Shown here piece after piece: positions 22,423-32,070 of a stretch of DNA of 64,000 nt. Source of the stretch: Membranipora membranacea (taxonomy: Eukaryota; Bryozoa; Gymnolaemata; Cheilostomatida; Membraniporidae); the NCBI GenBank assembly GCA_914767715.1, contig OU612067.1, positions 20,091,001 to 20,155,000 on the forward strand, read 5' to 3'. A model generated the notes under the pieces. The model had not been told where the DNA came from. It searched no databases and saw nothing but the letters and a program-made list of their open reading frames with translations. A program made the translations under genes and the position numbers. Position 1 is the first letter of the stretch. Every line of letters begins with the position of its first letter.

Positions 22423-24204
22423 CCTACATATCCTCTCAAAATCCAAAGCTAGAGGATTTACAAGACAATAATGCTCATAACAACTCTTTCATGTATTGAA
22501 TAATTTCATAATTCACGTAACCTAGATGATATTACTCAGCTTCTCACATAGGATTAACTGCTCATAGCCAGTCATCTGTATTGTTTCAATTTATCAGTTT
22601 TTTCTAAGGGAAGAGCAAAATAAATGAGATCCCAGAATGAGTTGACCTTCCCAGTGACTTCAAAGTAGCCTCGTCACACAGCTAACTTCAATGGGTGCTT
22701 GTATATTGAAGAAATTCCTACATCATTTTTCTCAAACATTGTCAAAATTTTTATTTTCTTGTACTTTGACAAAAAACAATGTATATAGATAACAAAGGGA
22801 AGCAAATCTTGGACTCGAATGTAAAGAAAAATATATCCAGCGTGATGCATGCGATCAGTCACAAATGAATATACACGTAGCTACAGGATGAAAAAAATTA
22901 TAATTATCATTCATCTAAATTTAAGCTAAGTTGGTAAGACCATTTAGTGGCAGAATGGGGTAGGCTAGTATATTTGTTATGAATCTTCTGAGTGCAGAAA
23001 CTGCTTTATGCTGTAGTCTGATGAAGCCAGGCTGTGTGCAAATTGCATTATGATGTTGTGTTATTTATGTGTTGTTGTAAATTATTCTGTGTTGTCGAGT
23101 CATATGATAATTGGTGGACGATGAATACCAGTTTCATGCAGATAGATTGTGATCTCAGACAATATGGTGAATGTGATAGCAATATTGCAAGTTTTAGGCT
23201 GACCTCTGCTTCTCCATCTATAAACACAAAAATTGTGGGTAATGGCAAGTAGTAACAGGGGACTCTTTGGTAACAGGAACAGGGCAAATCATCCTTCATA
23301 CATGACAGTTGGCAACTTGGCAGGGCTCTCAATCTGGTAGTGCATCGCCCAATCCAGCACGTGGACCAGGGTTACATTTGGATCTCTGGTACTTCTGAGT
23401 ACTCCTAGGAGGCACATTTTGTCTCCAGTCTCAATAAGTGGTAGGTATTCAATATATAAATCAGTAATATAATCAAATTTATTTTCGACATACTGACCAA
23501 GAATTTTCTACCAAATGACCAAGGGGTTGAGGTCACCTGGTAGAATATCGATGAAAAGTCATTCTACCAAATGACTTTTCGACGAAAGAGTTTTTTACCA
23601 AATGACCAGTTACCTTTTGTTCAGTCATTCAAGCAAAAAACTGCGCAAATGATTCCGCTGAGACAGGGCAGAAAATTGCGCCTGTTTGAATCTATTTCCA
23701 GAATACCTATGACTCTGCCAGTACAAGGCAAAAAGGGGATAGACTCTAAATGGAAGTGATGATTTCATTATGACAAACTGGGGATTGGTTGAATATATTT
23801 CTGGGTGAAAGAGATGCCTTACAGTTTACTTGTTATTTGGAATAACCGAAGGATGACATTAAATGTTGACCCTATACTGCCAATGGATTTGTTGACCAGT
23901 GGTTTAAAAATAAAAAATTGCCTGTCATTTCAGGAATCTAATAGTGTTTTGATAGGTATTTCCTTGGGGATTCATTTTGCCACAATGGACAATGGTAGGA
24001 GATTGTCATGTATAATCTCAGATATAGGGATGAATTACAGTTTGATGGGATATGCTGTAGTTTTGAGTCATCCACTTGCATCACCGTCTTGGTTGTCCTT
24101 GAGTACAGGTGCTCAGACCTATTGTACTCCTGCCACACAATAACAATGTTAACCAAAAATAGCAACTCTTTATGTTAAAGAGGCAGAGGAGGTCATTTTG
24201 CTGC
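22423..24204. other. No gene recognised
   Basis: Three similar blocks with TTCTACCAAATGAC occur near 23511, 23561 and 23592 (a short degenerate tandem). Open frames up to 112 codons (23805-24143, +) have no recognisable domain. Confidence 0.4.
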
Positions 24205-24213
24205 ATGTCGTGT

Positions 24214-24253
24214 TAGCCTTGTCAAACGGCCATGTGGCCGCGTGACAAGGTTA
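24214..24253. mobile_element. 40-bp palindromic micro-element with 9-bp target duplication
   Basis: It starts TAGCCTTGTCA and ends TGACAAGGTTA; the two 20-bp halves are complementary at about 16 positions. The flanks ATGTCGTGT (24205-24213) and ATGTCGGGT (24254-24262) match at 8 of 9. The ends are the same as those of the 480-bp element at 1809-2288, so this looks like that family with nothing but its tips. Confidence 0.75.
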
Positions 24254-24262
24254 ATGTCGGGT

Positions 24263-26260
24263 GCGTTAAAACAATGCGGACCTCCAGTATGTGGTGGTGT
24301 TCCATAAAGACCTTGCTAGGAGGATGGTGTGGCATAACAGAATTAAGCAAACTGTCAGCACTGCGTTTTAAAAATTGCAAGCCTGTTACCTTAACCGTTT
24401 GCCCGCTCCTAACAATAAGCATGGAATCCCTTCCTACTAGTGTGCCCCTAACACGAGGCAGGCAAATTTAATAAACTGGATATCTAGGTTTGTCAACACG
24501 AGACTAAGAATGTCCAAGTTCACTTTGTAAAATAACAGTCTCTCGTTAAACTACCTTTTGAGAGTTATTGTGGTAATGTGATTGTAAAGAAAGGCGCCTG
24601 CAGTAATGTGCAAGTTAGGGCCTTGATCTAGAATTTGGCATTTTTCTATTTGGTGTTTCAATTCTTTCGCTCTCTCCGTGTAGATGAAAAAAACCATTGC
24701 GTTGGCTTTTATTATGTGTGCCGGAAAATAAAGCTAGGAAATGAGATGGCTATAGTAATTACTTCCAGTGTCGTAACATGCAAATGAGTCATGGATGCTT
24801 TGGCCCCCCACTTATGTCAGCAAGCTTGTGGCTGTTTGTTTCTCTGTATAATGTTCACATCTTCCTATTTTTTCTCTATTAATTGTTCTTCCAATATCTT
24901 AGTTGTTTAAACCTAATATTACATAACAATTGTTCTTTATTATTATCATTTATTATTTTATTAACATTCCTAGTCACATTAACATTAATAAGTTTTATGG
25001 TGGGAGGATTCTGTTTCCAAACATAATCGAAAATCAATCAGTATACTCCGGCCCTCAGGCCTCCTACTATTCCCTTAATCCTATCAACATGACACCAAAC
25101 AACCACATACAGTGATATTTATATTGGTAGATAATAAACTTATATATTAACCTACAAAATTGTCGTCAGAATTTAGGTGCTTTTAATTGACTTGAGATGA
25201 AAAAGGATCTGTTGCCTGGGTTCCCATTCAATTATTGGAGTGCGGTCAGTGTTAATAGATTGTGGGTAGTCATAAACCAGGGGCCAGATTCTGTACAATG
25301 AAGATTCCAGGGTGGTTTTATTGAGCCCACTATTATCACATCATTCCATTGATAAACCCCTGTTATGGCCATAACATGCATCTCACTTTGTATTGTATAC
25401 TTGCATACCAACTTTGTAACGAGCTTTTGTAATACAAGATATCATCACAACATACAACAGATTTGAGCTTACACTGAAACTTTGTTTCTTTAGCGATTGC
25501 TACCTCAATCACCCATTGGTGTTGGATGTAAGCCGAAAGATCCTCTTGGAAACTGGTGACTTGTAACTGTTCAAGCACTCAAGGATCCAATATCATATAC
25601 ATAGCCATAACCTATGTAAAGTAAAAATGGTAATGGCAAGGTTTCCTCTAGCCTGTCTTGACAAGCTTCGTTCGATGGGGGAATAAAGCTCCCCACTGAA
25701 CTGCTTTCCTAGTGGGAATGATCTACTTCCTTTTTGTAACACCTGGACCTAATAACTAACATAATATCCTATAAGGTCATATAGTCCAGATAACTTATAA
25801 TAAATGTTGACAGTTCCTTCACATCAGCATAATGATGAGACACAGATATTTATAATTTTTTATACTGGCTGGTATATGTTGAATTTCCGGTTGTTGATAA
25901 AATGAAACACCATGGTACAGGGCCTACACCACCTACAGATTGAAGCATTCTATACTTAGGCAGCTATTGTGGGGGTTGCAAGTTCTGTCATGTAATAAAT
26001 AAACCGGTGTGTTTATACATAATATACATTGTATATATTGCTGTCTGTCGGGTTGACAATGACTGGCACTGATGTGCCGGCTTTGGAAGTGTTTTATAGT
26101 GACGACTAGGTTTCCAAGTCATAAATGCCACTCTTTAACCACTGACAGCCTTAACCCAGCGTGAAACATATTGCTACAAGGCCTGAGCTGCAGTGTATAG
26201 AGCTGTACCATACAGGAGGGTTCTTTTTATCTGCATGCACGATGTTGTTGTTAATTCAGA
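24263..26260. other. No gene recognised
   Basis: It contains a partial arm of the 2508-2584 foldback repeat at 25649-25712. Otherwise there are short random frames and AT-rich sequence. Confidence 0.4.
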
Positions 26261-26261
26261 A

Positions 26262-26372
26262 GACCTCCATTATATTGGATCCTGATCCAACTTTTGGTAC
26301 TGAATTGGACTCAAACCTGCACCCGGCTGGTCAACTGGCAGACGCGCTTACCACTGAGCCAAATTCGCCATC
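26262..26372 (-). mobile_element. tRNA-derived SINE head or tRNA relic
   Basis: On the minus strand there is an A-box TGGCTCAGTGGTAAGCG and a B-box GGTTTGAGTCC with tRNA-like spacing. No clean acceptor stem or intact cloverleaf can be drawn, and extra tail sequence follows (AAGTTGGATCAGGATCC), so it is not a working tRNA gene. Confidence 0.5.
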
Positions 26373-26384
26373 AAGTACAATATA

Positions 26385-26528
26385 CAGTGTAAACTGGTTA
26401 ATTCAGACCTCCTGTAAATTCAGACAAGGAAAATTGGTCCCTTCAGCCAGATCTTAATGCACTTAATTCAGGCTCCGCTTATCAGGTCAAAGTTGTGTGG
26501 TCCCTAGAGGTTCGAATTAAGTGAACTG
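26385..26528. mobile_element. pogo/Tigger-like MITE, about 144 bp
   Basis: It begins CAGTGTAAACTGGTTAATTC followed by AGACCTC. It ends GAGGTTCGAATTAAGTGAACTG, which is the inverse with about 20 matching bases. Ends in CAGT with an internal TTAATTCGGACC-type motif are characteristic of pogo/Tigger MITEs. A TA lies to the left of the element. Confidence 0.55.
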
Positions 26529-26708
26529 CATGGGCAATTCCGCGGTCACTGGTGGTCATGTAAAATATGTATTGACTTATCATGAATGCTTTATTTGTCC
26601 GCAAGAAATACTAACACGTTTCGTTTCCAGTGTATTTGTTAGTATACGGTTTCATCCAATTTGAGGGCAGTTCTTTATGGATTGCTATCCACAATATCTA
26701 ACCGGCAT

Positions 26709-26839
26709 GGGGTCTTACAATTCAAAACTGCAGTATCACTATCTGATCGCATCTAGCTGTGCTTGAGAGATGGTTTTGAGCGATTTGATAGTGATAATTT
26801 ATTCTAAAAGAACATCCTCATTTATATGGGAAGACCCCC
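26709..26839. mobile_element. Foldback MITE, GGGGTCTTT-ended family, short copy
   Basis: It starts GGGGTCTTACAATTCAAAAC and ends AAGACCCCC. It keeps the TTTGAGCGATTTGATAGTG motif also seen at 11357 and 29240, but lacks the CTCAGTGAGTGAGCG core, so it is an internally deleted copy. Confidence 0.6.
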
Positions 26840-26979
26840 AGGAGAGGCTTGAAATTGTTGCTGTAAAAATCTTGCATAACAACAAAAGTGCTAGCTGTCT
26901 GTCTATGTAATACACTGGGCTTTGTGTTGGTAGGCAGTCCTTAATGTAAACTTAATAAGCATGCCAATTAAACTGCCTT

Positions 26980-27020
26980 GCGTTGATCAAGGAGCTAGAG
27001 ACAACTCCTTGCTTTGATCA
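26980..27020. repeat. Micro-palindrome flanked by 10-bp near-identical direct repeats
   Basis: AGGAGCTAGAGACAACTCCTT is flanked by GCGTTGATCA on the left and GCTTTGATCA on the right (one mismatch). The AAGGAG...ACAACTCCTT design is the same as at 49005-49024. Confidence 0.55.
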
Positions 27021-27849
27021 TACGCTTCGATTTATGAATTTGGCTTTGTGACAGGTTAGAATGTTTGATCAGCTCCTAAATAAACATCACCTACAAGGTG
27101 ACTGATGGCTCTTGCTTCCTCCTGTGCTGAATTCCCATGAATCATCCCAGTGACATATCCAGTTTTTTGCTTTGTATTATCTACAAGGTCGATATTTTGT
27201 TTTATGATAGAATCATGGTTAAAAATTTTTTTTCAATTCATCAACCAATCCTGTTTGTGGGGTTTATCTTCAACATTGTTTATTGTCAACTTGTTTATTG
27301 GATCAAGTATCACCAAAGCACACCAATGACTTTGGCTCGAATTCCTTACATTCTGTTTTGCCATTATCACGGTTAAAAATTCTTTGTTTCATACGAAGTC
27401 TCACCACAGGATGCATTATGTTTATGAATAGGAGGTTGAAAATAATATGATTTGACAATATTATTGTGAACGTGAAACTAGATGACAAATCTATCTTTAA
27501 ACCGATTGGGATTATCGTAATGTTCCAACATCTTGATAAAGCTACTTTCATGGTCAAAGCAATATTGCTTTTAAGAGGAACTGGCCCCCTCCCAGTGGCC
27601 ATGAGAAAGCGAGAGATAATGTGATTATGAGACTATATGCTTGTGTAAGATCGAGCTCTGGAATGCCCAAGACGCCAATCAAGGCATTTGCGAGTGTGAA
27701 TTTTGCATATCGAGGGTCAAGAGAAGCGATTAATAACAATTGTCTATTTTTAATCTGGTGTCCAGGTGGTGTTATGGTTTCGGCTGAAGCAGAGGTGGTG
27801 TAGATCCGGTAGGTGTTCTCCCTTGGACTTGGTTTATTAATCAATCAAC

Positions 27850-28030
27850 GGTGAGATGGCACAATCGGTTAGCATGCTTGCTATTCACTGCCAGGTGATT
27901 GGTGCCGGAGGAGCTTTGGGTTTGAGTCCCACTGGGGGAGCTTTCAAGGTTGATCGTTCCAGCTCCCAGCACCCTCGGGTGTATATCACCTCTAGGACTC
28001 TGCCACCCCACCATTCCGAATAAAACAAGC
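27850..28030 (+). mobile_element. tRNA-headed SINE (type 1), copy 2
   Basis: GGTGAGATGGCACAATCGG and TTAGCATGC form an A-box-like head. GGGTTTGAGTCCCACTGG is the B box. The tail GGTTGATCGTTCCAGCTCC and CACCCTCGGGTGTATATC is shared with 13498-13662. Confidence 0.7.
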
Positions 28031-28469
28031 CAAATGGAAAGGTATAGTTGTATACTCAAAGCCAACCTAACTACGCACATTTTGTCCTTCATGGTTCATC
28101 AGCTGAATACGAGGAAGAACAAACATAATAGTGAAAAATCAATGCAGTTGCAATAATAATGCTTTAGTCTTTTATTCACAAAGTTCTCTGTAGTGGAGAG
28201 TCTATTACGATATGAATGTTCTGCAGATGTACTGCTTCGATTTGTTTATCTGCATGGTCAAAGTGCTATTTGCAGGAATCAGTTATGCTTAGACCAGATA
28301 AGCAAGTTACCTGTCGGACAGTGTTGGCACCTTGAAGTTTGTGTTTGTATTTTGTTTTGTGTTTATACCTTATTTTTAAGTTTTGAACTTGTGTAAGTAT
28401 GCTATTTTTAGGAAGTAGAAATAACTTAGGCTTAGAGCGGCTTAGCGGTTTCATAACAAGGATGTATTT

Positions 28470-28640
28470 CTGATTGTATAAGATCACTCTCTGGAATTCC
28501 CAGACGCCAATTAAAATATAATAATATATGGTGTGGTTTTCTGGTTTCAAGAGAACAATTCATTGCTATTCTAAGTATATCTGTTAGCCTAGATATCAAT
28601 GGGGTGTGTTGGCTGTGCAGATGCTGCTTTGATCCGGTGA
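28470..28640. repeat. Diverged copy of the 27640-27815 block
   Basis: TGTATAAGATCACTCTCTGG and CCCAGACGCCAATT match TGTAAGATCGAGCTCTGG and CCCAAGACGCCAATC at 27645. Both blocks end in GATCCGGT(A/G), and a third end-piece (GCATAGATCCGG) is near 33248. Confidence 0.45.
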
Positions 28641-28709
28641 ACATCTTGATCTCAAAGAAATGACGGAAAACTTACTCTGAGAGCTAGTTTATGTGCTTAT
28701 ACTGTGCCA

Positions 28710-28797
28710 GGATAGCTGGTAGAAGCATTTCATTATCAACCACTTTCCCAACGGGTGAGGAAAGTGGTTGATAAGGAATTGAAACTACCAGCTATCC
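28710..28797. repeat. Hairpin repeat, about 39-bp arms
   Basis: GGATAGCTGGTAG plus TTATCAACCACTTTCC at 28710-28748 is mirrored at 28759-28797, with a loop of about 10 bp (CAACGGGTGA). The arms differ by a few bases in the middle. Confidence 0.75.
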
Positions 28798-28919
28798 CAA
28801 ATCAATATCTTAATCAACATAAAGAAAAGATTTGATCCGGCAGCTTCTGCGCAGCACCAATCGCCTGACACTGAATAGTAATAACATCTGACCATCTCAA
28901 ATAGAAGATTCCAAATGGA

Positions 28920-30440
28920 AAGGTCAACACAATACTATACCAACAAAACCACCCTCATCATCACCATAGTTTCTATTTCTCTTCAGTAATTCCATACATG
29001 GGGATAAACATGCATTTAACAGCTTACAGCTCAGCTAACATGCTAAGGATGAGCCTTGAACTCATCAATTAAATTACATTCTATAGGGCAACTTTCGTTT
29101 TGTACATGAAAACTGCATAGTTCTGTTAAAAGCGGTCAAAGTGTCCTTGAAGTACTAGTTACTCTGGGGGGTCTTTCAATTAGAAAGAGTGATCTTTTAC
29201 TAAAGCAAGTTATCACTATCACATCACTATCACATCGCTCAAAATTATCACTCACTTGGTGTTTCAATTAGAGAAAATCACTCCCAAATCGCTCACTCAA
29301 AATGTATATAGTTCCATCAAGTGACTGAGCGATCTGAAAGCGAGCCCCTAGCAGGTATCGCTCACTCAGTGAGTGAGCGATAATATTGCGATTTTGGCTG
29401 TTTCTAATTGAAAGACCCCCCTGGTTTATCTTTTTGCAAGATGTAGCTTAGCTGTTTGACGACAAGCATGATGGACAGTGTTGCCACCTTGCAGGCTATA
29501 ATGTTGAGTGATAACTCTATCATTGACCATGAAAACTGGACAAACAAAAACATCTCTGTCAGAGAGTGAAAATCAACAGTATTAGATTCCAGCTTGATCA
29601 ATTTATGGGATATAGCTATAATAACATGCATAGGTAGTATGGTCTTGTCAAACATCAAATGCTTATTGTGAAATATGATACTGTATACACTGTATCTATG
29701 TGCTGTTATATCTACCTTCTGAGAAAATTTATTTAATAATTTATGGCATGTAGGCCTATGACCCTAAAAGTTTTCTGAAATGAACCAAAGCATAAGATAA
29801 CTAAACGAACAGTGGTTTCGTACAGTTATAGACTAAAATATCTCAACACATCAACTCAACAACTTCTTAGATTTCTCCGCAAAGCAGAGTACAACTTAGG
29901 TACACAGCTTTTGGTGTTGGTCTCCCTCTGGTCATATATATATATATATGCTATATCACCAAAGCCACCCAATCATCACCTTAATTTCTATTGCTGTTCA
30001 GTAACTCATCAATTAACTGACTTTCTGTAGCGCAAGGTTTGTTTGTACATGAAGACTGCATAGACCTGTATGATGTGGTCAAAGTGTCCTTGGTATTAAT
30101 GATGTTTTGCTACATGCAAGATAAAGCTTAGGGGATTTACAACAAGTGTGACCCAAACAATGCCATTTAGGCGGTTATTAATTAGGAGTAATAATTATTT
30201 CATTGACCTCGAAACTGGGGAAACAAAAAATATATTTGTCAAAGTGACAATAGAAAGGTATTGACTTTATAGCGCATAATATCACACATGCATTAAGAGG
30301 TGATAATGCTGAGTTATAACTATGTCATTGATCTACTGGAAACTAAGAAAACAGAAAATATTATTGTCAGAGTGACAAAATATGGTAGTGGCTTAATAGC
30401 ACATAATACCATGCATGCACTCATCAAACATAATAATAAC
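28920..30440. repeat. Segmental tandem duplication (two long copies, one internal extra unit)
   Basis: 28930-29165 and 29422-29650 together match 29940-30300: shared TGTACATGAA(A/G)ACTGCATAG, GGTCAAAGTGTCCTTG, CATTGACC(A/T)(T/C)GAAAACTGG-type and GTCA(A/G)AG(T/A)G. A third unit of about 120 bp (30300-30425) repeats the last part. The left copy is split by the MITE at 29166-29421. Confidence 0.65.
29166..29421. mobile_element. Foldback MITE, GGGGGGTCTTTC-ended family, best copy (256 bp)
   Basis: The ends are GGGGGGTCTTTCAATTAGAA and its exact complement TTCTAATTGAAAGACCCCCC. The core has TATCGCTCACTCAGTGAGTG with its inverse. It shares TAGCAGGTATCGCTC with 11180-11445 in reverse. No clear target duplication. 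The duplicated segment at 30107 gives a near-empty site. Confidence 0.8.
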
Positions 30441-30957
30441 TTTTTAAAATCATTTGCCAAGTCTATTTTTGAAATATGATATTGTCTGGTGCTGGTCTAT
30501 CTTTTTGGCTTGTATGATCCTGATTGTGTGAACTGACGAATCTAGTTTATCTAAACAAACTCTGTGATTTCTTTAAACTTCAGAAGAAGAGATCGTTAAT
30601 TTATGTTCCCATGCATGGCGCCTTATACAAAATGCTACGCAAGAGCTTTTTGTAACAACAATTAATCATTCAACATAAACAAATTTTAACATATGCTTGA
30701 CAAAAGTTGCGGCGGAAAAGCCTGATGCCAATAAAGTTGTAATGTTTTATAAAGTGGACATACAACCAATAGCCTTGAAAAAATATTATTGTACCTAAAG
30801 TGTCAAATATCTAATATTATATCATTATGTTATCATCTATGAAAATGAAATCGTGGTGTAGGTTGCTCTCTGGAACTACGCCAAATCCGGACCGTCAAGT
30901 TATAAAACTTTTCCTTAACCTTGGCCCTTCGAGGGTATCGTTACGGTGTAAGCTATT

Positions 30958-31003
30958 CAATCCCATACCATACCATACCATACCATTCCATACCATACCA
31001 TAC
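30958..31003. repeat. (CATAC)n microsatellite
   Basis: Nine or so CATAC units with one CATTC variant. Confidence 0.85.
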
Positions 31004-31371
31004 CAAACGGTTTCTTTACAGATATGTTTATCACAAAAACAAAACCGATTTCATTATGCTGTTATCTAAACAAATATTTAAAAACTGATTTCATCCTGTT
31101 ATCATCTAAATAAATATTCAAAAATCTGATAACATACTATAATATGAAATATGTTCACAACATGAGTACTCAAAATTATAATAATGGCAATTATACCTAA
31201 TCCAATGATAAGTTTTTATTGGCTGAATGGTAGCCATCAGGATTATAGCCTTCTTTTGGGTCTGCACGGTGTGTATTTTGAAGTTGCTACCTCAACGATT
31301 GTATTTCGCGGAATAGTATTGGATAGGCACACAAAATTTATACACATAAATATATATATATATATATATAT

Positions 31372-31526
31372 AACCCTAGTTCCATCATGCGGGACAACTT
31401 CTTTATTTTCATTGCAATAGAGATATCAGCCGAATCTTTAACATATATATATATGTTAAAAGATTCGGTTGATATCTCTATTGCAATGAAAATAAAGAAG
31501 TTGTCCCGCATGATGGAACTAGGGTT
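31372..31526. repeat. Near-perfect 155-nt hairpin
   Basis: The left arm starts AACCCTAGTTCCATCATGCG and the right arm ends with its complement. Over about 75 bp per arm I find one substitution and one single-base indel. The apex is ATATATATAT flanked by TTTAACAT/ATGTTAAAA. It is preceded by a (TA)n tract at 31347-31371. A transcript would form one long duplex. Confidence 0.9.
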
Positions 31527-31865
31527 GGGAAGATCAATCTGTATCTGAGCTGGAATGGAACCTGGATTTGAGTAATTGAGCAGTCTAGCCAACTCTAATC
31601 GCAAAGGCCAGTGAAAGCTCAAAACCACACGCTTAATCCCTGACGACTAACAGAGACTCAACCTCACATCTTAAAAGGTAGATATGATACAACTCACACT
31701 TGTTTGTAGTTATGATACTATTGTAGAAGCCCAGAATAGGTTTTTTTCCAGCCAGTTTACAGACATTGTACTGACGAAGCACAGGGCCTCTCTGCCACAT
31801 CTGAATCTGCAGTGGATAAGAAACACGGCATCTCCCATTGTCATTGAAAGCCGGGACATTGGAGT

Positions 31866-32070
31866 AGGAGGTAGCTCAGTTGTGGTTAGAGCGCCTGTCC
31901 TCAAACACGCAAATGATGGAGGTTGTGGGTGCGAGTCCTGATGCAGTCTAATGACTACTGGGCACTGTGCCCCAGGTGAGCTCTGACCTGCCTACAAACA
32001 GCACTTGGCGACAAATATGGCGGCCGCGCCTTAAGGCCCCTCTATTTCTCAGTCTTCGGACAGAGACGAA
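31866..32070 (+). mobile_element. tRNA-headed SINE (type 3), copy 1
   Basis: The tRNA-like head has GTAGCTCAGTTGTGGTTAGA (A box) and GGGTGCGAGTCCTG (B box). The tail has AAATATGGCGGCCGCGCC and TATTTCTCAGTCTTCGGACA, shared with 35152-35345. Confidence 0.7.

Noticed and set aside
23805-24143. 112-codon plus-strand frame
   Set aside because: No splice-site support or domain seen; an antisense frame is also open for 75 codons.
31866-31945. Functional tRNA gene
   Set aside because: A and B boxes are present, but no intact acceptor stem can be drawn and the tail recurs at 35.2 kb, so it is a SINE head.
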